From NCBI GenBank assembly GCA_030578315.1, contig JAUQQL010000018.1, positions 1 to 34,391 on the forward strand: 34,391 nt of DNA, given 5' to 3'. The notes beneath the pieces are model-generated. The model was not told the origin of the DNA. It made no database searches and saw only the letters and a program-made list of their open reading frames with translations. Shown piece by piece: positions 11,135 through 20,114 of this stretch (the first letter of the stretch is position 1; every line of letters begins with the position of its first letter). Origin of the DNA: Thermodesulfobacteriota bacterium. GTDB taxonomy: Bacteria > Desulfobacterota > Thermodesulfobacteria > Thermodesulfobacteriales > Thermodesulfobacteriaceae. Both the position numbers and the translations under genes were made by a program.

Positions 11135-13210
11135 TTAAGAACCTTTTTGTTTATCTTTTAAAGGATGTAGAGAAAATTTAAGAGACTGAATATAAGCTTC
11201 TACTCCTTTAGTTATTCCCTCCGCTATTTTTTCTAAAAATTCTTCCCTTTTAAAAAGTTCTACTTCTAAGGGATTAGATATAAAACCTGCTTCAACTAGT
11301 ATAGCCGGCATTCTAGTTCCTACTAAAACTAAAAAAGGAGCATACTTAACCCCACGATCTTCTACATAAGGGTAAAAACGAGAAAGATGTCTTACTACTT
11401 CTTTTTGTACTTTCTCTGCTAAGAGTTTAGATTCCGAAAGTTTGGTGTTAGCTAAAACCGCTTTTACTAGGTCATAAAGGTCACTTAGTCCTTTATCTGA
11501 CATAGCATTTTCTAAAGCAGCCACTCTTATAGCTTCTGGGTCTGTAGTAAAATTTAAGTAATAAGTTTCTATCCCCTTTGCCTTTGGATCAGGAGAGGCA
11601 TTAAAGTGAAGAGATATAAAAATATCAGCTTTTTTACTGTTTGCTATGGCTGGTCTTTGAGCAAGAGGAATAAATACATCTTTATCGCGAGTTAAAAATA
11701 CTTCTAATCCTAACTCTTTTTGTAATTTTTCTGCTAAAAGTTTGGCTAACTTTAAAGTTAATTCTTTTTCTTTTAAACCATTAGACGAATTTATAGCTCC
11801 TGGGTCTTCACCTCCATGTCCTGGGTCTATCACAATCCTTTTCACCCCTAATCCAAATTGACGAGCTAAGTTAATGTAGTCTTGAGAACCTTCCTTTGAG
11901 AAAGCCTTTTTAGAAAGTTCTCTACGCTTATAGGTTTTTAAAGTAGCCACAGACTTAGGAGCTTTAACTTCTTCCTTACCCATCAAATCTAAAATAAGTT
12001 GATAAGGATTTTTTAAAGAGAAAATCTTATAAGAAGATAAACTATTTAAATCTAAAACCACCCTTACTGTATTTTTATCAAATTGACTTACTCTTATCTT
12101 TATAAGATGTGCATCCTTTATATCAAGTTCCTTAGAAACTGAGTCATCTAAAGTAGCTGGAAATAAATCTATATATATTCTAGGAGGCCTTCCTTTACTT
12201 TCCCTTAAAATATTAGCTTGATATTCCACCTGCCCTGAACTTTCAATTATTACTCTAGTATAATCTTCACCCGAAATAGGCTTTATCTGAGTAATTCTTT
12301 TTTTATCTGTTACTAAGGAAGGTTCTTTTTTAATGGGAAGTTCTTTTTTGTTTGCTATCTGAGATGTTTTATTAGAAATTTTTTCACCATCTACTTTTTC
12401 CTTTTGAACTATTTTAAGTTCAGAAGACTTTTTTAGCTCTTTTTTAATCTTTTCAGTTGGAGAAATTTCCTTTTTATAAATTTTAGAAGTTTCCTTCAAA
12501 CTAGTTAGATATTTGCTTTTGGGATACTCTTTTACTAATTTTTCCTCCCAATATTTAGCTTTTTCTAAATTATTTAGATCTTTTTTATAAATTTGAGCTA
12601 GATTATAATAAACTTGCTCAACTTCTTCACTTTTGGGATATCTGTTAACAAATGTTTCATATTTTTTAATAGCTTCGTTTAAATCCTTTTTACTACCAAA
12701 ATCTTTATAAAGTTTATAATGCAAATCTGCTATTTTTAATAAACACTTGGGAGCATATTTACTTCCTGGATATAAAAGATAGAGCCTCCTATATTCATTA
12801 ATTATTTCTAACCACATCTTCTTACTTTTTAATGATTGAGCGTTTAACTTATCAACCCGCTCCTCTAAATTTTTAAAAGTCTTTTCTATTTCAGAAAATG
12901 TTTCCTCTTTATCTTCTCTTTTGGGAGATATTTTTTCTTTTTTTTGCTCCCGTACTTCTTTTTTAATCCTTTCAGGAATTATAAGTTTTTGCCCAATTTT
13001 TAACTGGTTTCTTTTTAAACCATTTATTTTTTTTAACTCTTCAACACTTACCCTATAAGTTTTGGCTATAGTCTCTAAGGTTTCTCCTTTTTTTACGATG
13101 TGATAAATTTTTTCTTTAGATACTCCTAAAGATGGTGAACTTAAAAGGAAAGCTTTTAAAACTAGTAATAAAACTACTAAATACATTTTTAAGAAAGAAA
13201 TCTTCTTCAT
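11135..13210 (-). CDS. secreted N-acetylmuramoyl-L-alanine amidase with LysM, TPR and AMIN domains
   Basis: A 691-residue cell-wall hydrolase, AmiC-like, cleaving the amide bond between N-acetylmuramic acid and the stem peptide. Domains in order: an uncleaved or cleavable signal sequence (1-30, hydrophobic 9-24), LysM (35-79, YHIVKKGETLETIAK), a charged linker, TPR-like helices (about 125-245), a second Lys-rich linker, AMIN (about 305-410) and Amidase_3 (457-672). Zinc ligands are His465 in DPGHGG, Glu483, and His535 in SLHFNA; the catalytic Glu is 640 in LVEAGF. The AMIN domain normally directs such enzymes to the septum, and LysM adds glycan binding. Its ATG overlaps the mutS stop (ATGA, 13207-13210). 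Confidence 0.93.
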   Translation of the reverse strand: MKKISFLKMYLVVLLLVLKAFLLSSPSLGVSKEKIYHIVKKGETLETIAKTYRVSVEELKKINGLKRNQLKIGQKLIIPERIKKEVREQKKEKISPKREDKEETFSEIEKTFKNLEERVDKLNAQSLKSKKMWLEIINEYRRLYLLYPGSKYAPKCLLKIADLHYKLYKDFGSKKDLNEAIKKYETFVNRYPKSEEVEQVYYNLAQIYKKDLNNLEKAKYWEEKLVKEYPKSKYLTSLKETSKIYKKEISPTEKIKKELKKSSELKIVQKEKVDGEKISNKTSQIANKKELPIKKEPSLVTDKKRITQIKPISGEDYTRVIIESSGQVEYQANILRESKGRPPRIYIDLFPATLDDSVSKELDIKDAHLIKIRVSQFDKNTVRVVLDLNSLSSYKIFSLKNPYQLILDLMGKEEVKAPKSVATLKTYKRRELSKKAFSKEGSQDYINLARQFGLGVKRIVIDPGHGGEDPGAINSSNGLKEKELTLKLAKLLAEKLQKELGLEVFLTRDKDVFIPLAQRPAIANSKKADIFISLHFNASPDPKAKGIETYYLNFTTDPEAIRVAALENAMSDKGLSDLYDLVKAVLANTKLSESKLLAEKVQKEVVRHLSRFYPYVEDRGVKYAPFLVLVGTRMPAILVEAGFISNPLEVELFKREEFLEKIAEGITKGVEAYIQSLKFSLHPLKDKQKGS

Positions 13211-15798
13211 TTTTTAGTTTTTTTAATTAATTCTTTCTGAAATTCCCATAAAAGATTTAAAGCAGATAGAGGAGTTATTTCCTCCAGTTTTAAATTCTTA
13301 ATTTTTTCTAAAACAGGATGAATATTTTCAAATACTGACAGCTGATAAACTTTATTTTTTGAAGTTAAACGATGCTCGGTTGATTTTTCTAATTTTTTTC
13401 TTTCCAATTTATAAAGAATTTCTTTAGCTCTATCAAGGACTTCCGAAGGAATTCCAGCTAACTTAGCTACCTCTATTCCATAAGATTCACTAGTAGCACC
13501 TGGTAATACTTGATACAAAAAAATAATTTCTTCATTCCACTCTTTAACTGCGACATGAAAGTTTTTAATTCCTGAATAACTTTTCGAAAGCTCAGTTAAT
13601 TCGAAATAGTGTGTAGCAAGAAGAGTAAAAATTTTTTTGGAATAGAGATATTCTGCTATGGCCCAAGCTAAGGAAAGTCCGTCATAAGTACTTGTTCCTC
13701 TACCTACTTCATCTAAAATTACCAAACTTCGCGAAGTAGCTTGATTTAGTATATAAGCACACTCACTCATTTCTACCATAAAAGTACTTTTACCCCTTAC
13801 TAGTTCGTCGCCAGCTCCTATTCTACTAAAAATTTTATCTAGAATTCCTATTTTAGCATAGCTTGCGGGAACGAAACTTCCTATATGAGCTAAAATCACT
13901 ATTAAAGCATTCTGTCTGAGATAGGTTGATTTACCGCCCATGTTAGGACCAGTTATAATAAGTAAAGTATTTTCTTCTTTATCAAGCTTTAAAGAATTAG
14001 GAATAAAATTTTCTTGTCCTTGCACTTTTTCTAAAACTGGATGTCTTCCGTTTTCTATATAAATCAAAGGCTCTTCTGTGATTTCAGGACAGACATAGTT
14101 ATTTTCTGAAGCAGTTTGAGCGAAAGCTAAAAGTACATCTAGTATACCAATATTTTTAGCTGTTTCTTTTAAAGCTTCTCCATAAGAAGAAATTTTAGTT
14201 CTTAGTTCTAAAAATAGCTCATATTCCAACTCCTTTATTTTAGTCTCAGCAGAAAGAATTTTTTCTTCTAATTCCTTAAGTTCAGGAGTTACATATCTTT
14301 CAGCATTAACCAGAGTTTGTTTTCTTTCAAAATAAGAAGGAATTTGATTTATATAACTTTTAGATACTTCCAGATAATAACCAAAAACTCGATTATACCC
14401 TATTTTTAAGGTCGGAATTCCTGTTTTAACCCTTTCTCGTCTTTCCAGTTCTAATAGATAAGTAAGAGCATTTTCTTTTAAGTCTCTTAGCTCATCAAGT
14501 TGAGAAGAAAATCCTTTTTTAAAAATTCCTCCCTCTTTTAAAGTAGAAGGTGGATTTTCAACTAAAGAGTTTTTTAGTTCCTCATAAAGAGATTCGAAGG
14601 TGTTAATTTTAGAAAGTAAAGTTTTTAAATACTGAGGAAATTCAAAACTTTTATTCTTAAACTCATCAAAAAGATTTTTGATCTGGGGAAGGTATTGAAG
14701 AGAATCTCTCAGAAGAGCTATTTCTTTAGGAGTAGCGAGGTTTAAATTACAACGAACGCTCAATCTTTCAAGGTCTGAAACTTTTTTTAAAATTTCTCTC
14801 AGTCTTTCTCTTAAGTTTTTATTTTCCAAAAAAAATTTAACTACTTTTTGACGAAGTTTTATTTGATTTATATCTCTTAAAGGATACAAAATCCACTCCT
14901 TAAGCAAACGTGCTCCCATAGAAGTTGAAGTCTTATTTAAAACCCAATAAAGAGAGTATTTTTCTGTTCCGTCCCAAAGATTTTTTACAAGTTCAAGATT
15001 TCTCTTAGTGTTTGCATCTAAAAAAAGAAAATTTTCAGGAAAGTAAAATTTGGGGGAAGATATTTTTTCTTTTAAAAATGGTTGGTAGCGATTTAAATAC
15101 TCCAAAATAGCTGAAACTGCTTTAATTCCAAAAGGATAAGCATCATAATGGTTTAATTGCAATTCCTCTACTTCTTTAAAAAAACTTTCATCAACCCAGC
15201 TTAAATGAACTTTGGGAAGACTCTGTTTAAGTTGTTTCACAATCTCTGAGTCAGAAAGTTCTTTACTTAAGATCAATTCTTTTGGTTCTCTTTTTAAGAT
15301 TTCACTTAAAAAAAGTTCTTTATCTACTTCAGTAAAAAAAAACTCTCCACATGAAAGTTCAAGAAAAGCAACTCCTACTTTTTTACCCTTGTAAAAACTT
15401 GCAAGATAATTTTTTTCTCCTTCGGGTAGAGCTTCAGTTTCTATAAAAAGTCCCGGAGTATAAATTTTTACTACTTCTCTCTTGACCAAGCCCTTGGCTA
15501 AAGCTGGGTCTTCTACTTGTTCACAGATGGCCACCTTAAAACCCATTTCTATAAGTTTTTTTATATAAAAAGAACTTTTATCAACCGGAACTCCACACAT
15601 GGGAGCAGTTAAATTTTTTCCTGCTTCTCTTTTAGTTAAAATTAAACCTAAAAGAGGAGCTACAGTTTCTGCGTCTTCAAAAAACATCTCATAAAAATCT
15701 CCCAATCTAAAAAAAAGTATAGCATCAGGATATTTACTTTTTATTTCTAAATACTGCTTAAACATCGGTGTAATCTCGGTTTTAATACTTCCTCTCAT
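13207..15798 (-). CDS. mutS: DNA mismatch repair protein MutS
   Basis: An 863-residue MutS1 protein that recognises mispairs and recruits MutL. The N-terminal mismatch-binding domain has the Phe-x-Glu reader at 35-37 (GDFYEMF). The connector, lever and clamp domains follow. The ATPase has Walker A GPNMGGKST (617-625) and the DEVGRGTSTYDG signature (695-706). Length is typical. I chose the ATG at 15798; an in-frame TTG 54 bases upstream would add 18 residues lying wholly inside nadD and not typical of MutS. With the ATG, the overlap with nadD is 17 bases. No mutL is present in the window. Confidence 0.96.
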   Translation of the reverse strand: MRGSIKTEITPMFKQYLEIKSKYPDAILFFRLGDFYEMFFEDAETVAPLLGLILTKREAGKNLTAPMCGVPVDKSSFYIKKLIEMGFKVAICEQVEDPALAKGLVKREVVKIYTPGLFIETEALPEGEKNYLASFYKGKKVGVAFLELSCGEFFFTEVDKELFLSEILKREPKELILSKELSDSEIVKQLKQSLPKVHLSWVDESFFKEVEELQLNHYDAYPFGIKAVSAILEYLNRYQPFLKEKISSPKFYFPENFLFLDANTKRNLELVKNLWDGTEKYSLYWVLNKTSTSMGARLLKEWILYPLRDINQIKLRQKVVKFFLENKNLRERLREILKKVSDLERLSVRCNLNLATPKEIALLRDSLQYLPQIKNLFDEFKNKSFEFPQYLKTLLSKINTFESLYEELKNSLVENPPSTLKEGGIFKKGFSSQLDELRDLKENALTYLLELERRERVKTGIPTLKIGYNRVFGYYLEVSKSYINQIPSYFERKQTLVNAERYVTPELKELEEKILSAETKIKELEYELFLELRTKISSYGEALKETAKNIGILDVLLAFAQTASENNYVCPEITEEPLIYIENGRHPVLEKVQGQENFIPNSLKLDKEENTLLIITGPNMGGKSTYLRQNALIVILAHIGSFVPASYAKIGILDKIFSRIGAGDELVRGKSTFMVEMSECAYILNQATSRSLVILDEVGRGTSTYDGLSLAWAIAEYLYSKKIFTLLATHYFELTELSKSYSGIKNFHVAVKEWNEEIIFLYQVLPGATSESYGIEVAKLAGIPSEVLDRAKEILYKLERKKLEKSTEHRLTSKNKVYQLSVFENIHPVLEKIKNLKLEEITPLSALNLLWEFQKELIKKTKK

Positions 15799-16429
15799 CT
15801 TCTTTATAAAGGCCTCTTTTTTCAATATAGAAATAAACTTCTTCACAAACAAGGTATCTTACTGAATGTTTTTTTTTAATAAGTTCTTTTAATTTAGTAG
15901 AAGAAATTTCTAAAGGAAAAACTTCAAGAAAGTGAATTTTTTTTTCAAGGTTCTCAACCTTTTTCCACAATTTTTTTGCTTTTTCGTAAAGCTTTTCCCA
16001 AGCATTTTCCCAGTTTTTATAACCTCTAGAAACTACTACAATGTTAGTAAAACTTAAAAATTCTTCGTAACACCACCAGGTTTCCAATTTCTCAAAAGCA
16101 TCCCATCCAATAATTAAGTAAAACTTATAATTTGGATAAAGATGTTTTAATTTTTTTAAGGTTATTAAAGTGTATGAGGGTTTTTCTGCTTTTTCTATGT
16201 CTAAAACCTTAAAGTAAGGATTCCCTTTTACAGACAAAGATAACATGTTATAACGGTCTTCAAAAGAAGCTATAAGTTCTTTTTTATGAGGGGGGTATCC
16301 TGCAGGAATAAACCAAACCTCATCTAAAAAAAATTTTATTCTTACTTCTTCAGCAATTCTTAAATGAGCTATATGAGGCGGATCAAAAGTACCTCCTAAA
16401 ATTCCTATCTTAAGTTCTGATCTGTCCAT
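15782..16429 (-). CDS. nadD: nicotinate-nucleotide adenylyltransferase NadD
   Basis: Adenylates nicotinate mononucleotide to deamido-NAD in NAD synthesis. The 215-residue protein has the nucleotidyltransferase signature GGTFDPPHIAH (12-22), GYPPHK (54-59), the IIGWDAF loop (106-112) and the C-terminal ISSTKL (175-180) followed by RYLVCEEV. The start is taken as ATG 16429 rather than the TTG two codons earlier. It overlaps the end of proA by 20 bases. In many bacteria nadD is followed by rsfS; here mutS follows instead. Confidence 0.94.
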   Translation of the reverse strand: MDRSELKIGILGGTFDPPHIAHLRIAEEVRIKFFLDEVWFIPAGYPPHKKELIASFEDRYNMLSLSVKGNPYFKVLDIEKAEKPSYTLITLKKLKHLYPNYKFYLIIGWDAFEKLETWWCYEEFLSFTNIVVVSRGYKNWENAWEKLYEKAKKLWKKVENLEKKIHFLEVFPLEISSTKLKELIKKKHSVRYLVCEEVYFYIEKRGLYKEDERKY

Positions 16430-17675
16430 TGCCAAAAGCTATAAACTTTGTAGTAGTCAATTCTTCAAGTCCCATAGGTCCATAAGCATGTATTTTGGTA
16501 GTAGAAATTCCTATTTCAGCTCCCAATCCTAACTCCCCTCCATCATTTAGTCTGGTTGAGGCATTTACCAAAACCAAACTTGCATCAACTTCTTTTAAAA
16601 ATTTCATAGCTTTAGTATAGTTTTCAGTTACTATAGCTTCGGTATGGTTACTTCCATATTTTGCAATATGAGCTATAGCTTCGTCAAGGTTTTTGACTAC
16701 CTTAACTGCCAGAATCAGGTCCAGATATTCTGCATACCAGTCTTCTTCAGTGGCACTTTTAGCCCAAGGAACATATTTCAAAGTTTCTGGACACCCCCTA
16801 AGTTCAACTCCATATTTTTTATATTCTTCAGCTACTTGGGGTAAAAAGGTAGAAGCTATCTTTTCGTGAACTAGAAGTGTCTCCATAGCATTACAAACTC
16901 CCGGTCTTTGACATTTAGCATTGATAACAATTTTTTTAGCCATTTCTAAATCTGCTTCTTCATCTACATATACATGACAAACTCCTTTATAATGTTTGAT
17001 AACCGGGATTCTAGATTTTTCCGTAACAAATCTAATCAAACCTTCTCCTCCTCTAGGAATCACCAGATCCACATACTCTTCTAATTCTAAAAGATATTCC
17101 ATAGCTTTTCTATCCGGTGTTGGAATAATCTGAATAACTTCACAAGGTAAGTTAAATTCTTTTAAAGTTTCTCTAAAAATCTCAGCTAAAGCTAAGTTAG
17201 ACCTTAGAGCTTCTTTTCCCCCTCTTAATATTACACTGTTTCCACTTTTAAAACAAAGACCTGCAGCATCTATAGTTACATTAGGCCTACTTTCGTATAT
17301 TATAGCAATTACTCCTAGAGGGATTCGCATCTTTCCAACTAAAAGTCCATTAGGTCTTTTCCACATTTTAATTACCTCTCCTACTGGATCCGGAAGAGCA
17401 GCTATTTCTTCTAATCCTTTAGCCATACTCTCTATTACTTTATCACTCAGAGTCAAACGGTCTATAAAAGCTTTACTTTGACCTTGAGCACGAGCTTCTT
17501 CTACATCTTGGGCATTAATTTTCTGAAGTTCCTCTTTTTTTTCTCTTATTTTCTGAGCTACTTTTTTTAATACTGCATCTTTTACTTCCGAAGAAAGATT
17601 TCTTAACTTAAACGACGCCTTTTTAGCTTCTTTAGCAATAGTTATTACAAGATTTCGTAATTCCTGTTCATTCAT
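16410..17675 (-). CDS. proA: gamma-glutamyl phosphate reductase ProA
   Basis: NADPH-dependent reduction of glutamyl 5-phosphate to the semialdehyde, the second step of proline synthesis. The 421-residue aldehyde-dehydrogenase-fold protein shows IYESRPNVTIDAAGLC (126-141), the RGGKEA loop (151-156), VIPRGGEGLIRFV (205-217) and the catalytic Cys261 in QRPGVCNAMETLL. The C-terminus has NASTRLNDGGELGLGAEIGIST. An upstream in-frame TTG would add 20 residues, but the ATG at 17675 has a near-perfect ribosome site, so I use it. It is the first gene of the ten-gene operon, divergent from the HDOD gene. Confidence 0.96.
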   Translation of the reverse strand: MNEQELRNLVITIAKEAKKASFKLRNLSSEVKDAVLKKVAQKIREKKEELQKINAQDVEEARAQGQSKAFIDRLTLSDKVIESMAKGLEEIAALPDPVGEVIKMWKRPNGLLVGKMRIPLGVIAIIYESRPNVTIDAAGLCFKSGNSVILRGGKEALRSNLALAEIFRETLKEFNLPCEVIQIIPTPDRKAMEYLLELEEYVDLVIPRGGEGLIRFVTEKSRIPVIKHYKGVCHVYVDEEADLEMAKKIVINAKCQRPGVCNAMETLLVHEKIASTFLPQVAEEYKKYGVELRGCPETLKYVPWAKSATEEDWYAEYLDLILAVKVVKNLDEAIAHIAKYGSNHTEAIVTENYTKAMKFLKEVDASLVLVNASTRLNDGGELGLGAEIGISTTKIHAYGPMGLEELTTTKFIAFGNGQIRT

Positions 17676-17681
17676 ACAAAG

Positions 17682-17688
17682 ACCTCCT
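17682..17688 (-). promoter_or_regulatory. strong ribosome binding site of proA
   Basis: On the minus strand AGGAGGT lies six bases before the ATG at 17675. It settles the proA start against the upstream in-frame TTG. It is among the strongest Shine-Dalgarno sequences noticed in the window and fits a gene heading a long operon. Confidence 0.8.
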
Positions 17689-17783
17689 ATGAAAAGATTT
17701 TTTTTTAAAAAAATTTTGGTAATATTAAAAATCAATTATTTAAAAAATTTTATATTAAATCTTCAAAAATTAAATCCTTAAAA

Positions 17784-19358
17784 ATGGGAGAACTAGAAAG
17801 ACTTCTTAAAAATCTAAATAAAGAACTTCCTCCATTTCCAGAAATAGGAATTAAAATTTTACAAACTCTTCTTAAAGAAGATAGCGAACTTTATGAGCTT
17901 ATAAACACTGAAGAGGAACTATGGAGCTTTATTATCTCCGTTGCTAATCTACCTAAATTCAGAAAGACTTCTCCACCTATAGAAGATCTTAAAAAAGCCT
18001 TTTTGGTTTTAGGAGACGATTTGATTAAAAATTTACTTTTAGGTTATATAAGTATGAAAATGAGAAAAGAAACTTTCAATAATTTTTCTTTTTCAAAATT
18101 TTGGGCTCGTGCTCTTCTTTGTCTTTCTCTTTCTTATCTTTTATCTTCTTTAGTTACTCCTTACTCTTTTCATTTAAATATAGCTTCTTTTCTTATGGAT
18201 TTTGGAATAGTGATACTTTATCTTATTTTTCCAGAAGGATACCTTAAGGTTTTGAGTCTTAAACACATGGGGAAGGATACCTTATCTGCAGAAAGAGAAG
18301 TTTTTGGAATTACTCATCCAGAAGTTTCTTCAGAATATTTTGAAAATTTTGCTTTTCCACGAAGACTTATCCTGAACCTTCGCTACCATCACTTTTCAGA
18401 AGACCTACTTCAAGAAGTTCCTTCTTATGTGCTTGAAGATTTAAAAATTTTAAAGCTCATAGATGAAGGAGTTAGAACCTATTTCGGTAATAAAAGAGAA
18501 AAAAGTTTGGAAAACTTTAAAACTTTGGCTAAACTTTGGTTTAATTTAGCAGAAAAAGAAAGTTTAAAAATTATAGATTCTTTACCAGAAATAGGCAATA
18601 TTTTTTTTGAAATTTTTAAACTTGAAAATTTTTGTCTTATTCCCTATAGCAAGTGGATTGAAGAAAAAGAGGAAGAAATAAAAAAAATAACCAAAGAACT
18701 TCAGAAGGCACCTCAAAAAGAAAGTGAACTTTTAAAAAACTACGAAAAAGAAATTTACAGGTTATGGAAAGAAAAAGAGATTCTTCTTCACGAAATAGAA
18801 GAAATTAAAAAAAAATTACTAGAAGTAAACATTTATCACGAATTAACTGGGCTTTACAATGAAAAGTATTTAAAAAAAAGGTTAAAGCAAGAACTTTTAA
18901 GAGCTAAAAGATACAAAAGAATTTTTAGTATTCTTATGGTAAGTCTTGAAAATTTAGAAGAAATTGTTAAAAAATTTAGTTTTTCAATGAAAGAAAATTT
19001 TTTAAAGAAACTTTCTCAAAAATTTATCCAAAATTTGAGAAGAGTTGACCTAGTGTTTCACTTTAACGAAGATTCTCTTTTTGTCGTTATTTTACCTGAA
19101 ACCCCACTTCAAGGAGCAGTAGTGGTAGCAAGAAAAATTTTAAAGATTATTGAAAATACTTACTTAGAAATTTTCAAAGAAAAAAAATCAGGTTTTGTAA
19201 GTATTCTTACTTATGAACCAATTTATCTAGACCCTAAAAAAGAACCTTTAGTAGAAACTATACTGAAAATTTTGACTGCGGGAATTGTTCTTTTAAAAAC
19301 TAGAAGACAAACCAGATTTATAGTTCTTCGCTTAGATAGAGAACTTGAAAATTCTTAA
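17784..19358 (+). CDS. HDOD-domain signalling protein with degenerate GGDEF domain
   Basis: A 524-residue cytoplasmic protein. Residues about 10-240 form an HDOD domain (LPPFPEIGIKILQTLLKE, then a helical core to RYHHF at 200-204), a non-catalytic HD relative found in signalling proteins. Residues about 290-350 are strongly charged and helical (coiled coil). Residues 350-515 resemble a GGDEF domain, starting with the typical YHELTGLYNEKYLKKRL. At the active-site hairpin the motif reads EDSLF (429-433) in place of GGDEF, so it is very unlikely to make cyclic di-GMP. It may act as a binding or dimerisation module. The substrate signal is unknown. No clear ribosome site precedes the ATG. The 3' end overlaps tlyA by 14 bases. 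Confidence 0.8.
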   Translation: MGELERLLKNLNKELPPFPEIGIKILQTLLKEDSELYELINTEEELWSFIISVANLPKFRKTSPPIEDLKKAFLVLGDDLIKNLLLGYISMKMRKETFNNFSFSKFWARALLCLSLSYLLSSLVTPYSFHLNIASFLMDFGIVILYLIFPEGYLKVLSLKHMGKDTLSAEREVFGITHPEVSSEYFENFAFPRRLILNLRYHHFSEDLLQEVPSYVLEDLKILKLIDEGVRTYFGNKREKSLENFKTLAKLWFNLAEKESLKIIDSLPEIGNIFFEIFKLENFCLIPYSKWIEEKEEEIKKITKELQKAPQKESELLKNYEKEIYRLWKEKEILLHEIEEIKKKLLEVNIYHELTGLYNEKYLKKRLKQELLRAKRYKRIFSILMVSLENLEEIVKKFSFSMKENFLKKLSQKFIQNLRRVDLVFHFNEDSLFVVILPETPLQGAVVVARKILKIIENTYLEIFKEKKSGFVSILTYEPIYLDPKKEPLVETILKILTAGIVLLKTRRQTRFIVLRLDRELENS

Positions 19359-20094
19359 GAAAAGAATAGACAAGATTTTAATAGAAAGAGAACTTTGCGA
19401 AACTAGAGAAAAAGCTCAAGCTTTGATTTTAGCTGGTAAAGTTTGGATATCTTTTGATGGTGAAAATTTTGAAATGGTTAAAAAGCCTGGCACCATGGTT
19501 CCTGAAAATGTAAAAATAAAAATAGAAAAAGAAATTCCTTATGTTTCAAGAGGAGGATTAAAATTAGAAGGAGCTTTAAAGGTTTTTGACTTAAAAGTAA
19601 AAGATTTCATCTGTTTAGATGTAGGAGCTTCAACTGGAGGTTTTACTCATTGTCTTCTTCTAAATGGAGCTAAAAAAGTTTATGCTTTAGACGTTGGTAA
19701 GGGACAGCTTCATTTTTCTTTAAGAAATGACCCAAGAGTTGTAGTTATGGAAAAAGTTAATGCCAGATATCTTAAAGAAGATATGTTTCCAGAAAAGTTT
19801 GATTTGATTACTGTTGATGTTTCTTTTATCTCCTTAAAAAAAGTTTTGCCTGCATTAGTACCACTTTTAAAAAAAGGAGGATATATTTTAGCTTTAATTA
19901 AACCTCAGTTTGAAGTAGGTCCTCATTTAGTAAAAAAGGGAGTAGTAAAAGAATCTTCATTACATAAGAAAGTAGTAGACGAAATTTGGGAATTTTCAAA
20001 AACCCTTAACTTTTGCCCACTAGGAGTTGCAGAAAGTCCAATTCTTGGGTCTAAAGGTAATAAAGAGTTCTTTATATTTCTTCAAAAATTTTAA
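19345..20094 (+). CDS. tlyA: TlyA-family rRNA 2'-O-methyltransferase
   Basis: A 249-residue protein with an N-terminal S4 RNA-binding domain (about 5-65) and an FtsJ-like Rossmann methyltransferase. The linker SRGGLKLEGAL (68-78) and SAM loop LDVGASTGGFT (91-101) are typical, as are TVDVSFISL (156-164) and IKPQFEVG (185-192). TlyA enzymes methylate cytidine 2'-O positions in 16S and/or 23S rRNA; homologues were once called hemolysin A. The start is TTG, inside the previous gene; no other Met occurs before residue 44, and the S4 domain begins at once, so the TTG is likely real. It converges on the dciA-like gene, with a parS-like site between them. Confidence 0.9.
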   Translation: MKILKKRIDKILIERELCETREKAQALILAGKVWISFDGENFEMVKKPGTMVPENVKIKIEKEIPYVSRGGLKLEGALKVFDLKVKDFICLDVGASTGGFTHCLLLNGAKKVYALDVGKGQLHFSLRNDPRVVVMEKVNARYLKEDMFPEKFDLITVDVSFISLKKVLPALVPLLKKGGYILALIKPQFEVGPHLVKKGVVKESSLHKKVVDEIWEFSKTLNFCPLGVAESPILGSKGNKEFFIFLQKF

Positions 20095-20096
20095 AA

Positions 20097-20112
20097 TGTT
20101 CCACGTAGAACA
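20097..20112. other. parS-like chromosome partition site
   Basis: TGTTCCACGTAGAACA occupies almost the whole 20-base gap between the converging tlyA and dciA-like genes. It differs at one base (A for G at position 11) from the palindrome TGTTCCACGTGGAACA. That palindrome belongs to the widely conserved ParB site family (TGTTNCACGTGNAACA). It is unusually G+C-rich for this DNA, which makes chance unlikely. I saw no second copy in the window. parS sites usually cluster near the replication origin, so the site may mark origin proximity. Confidence 0.6.
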
Positions 20113-20114
20113 AT

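Noticed and set aside
15799-15852. TTG start extending MutS by 18 residues
   Set aside because: The extra residues are not typical of MutS and lie entirely inside nadD; the ATG at 15798 fits better.
17676-17735. TTG start extending ProA by 20 residues
   Set aside because: The ATG at 17675 has AGGAGGT six bases upstream, and the extension would contain that ribosome site.
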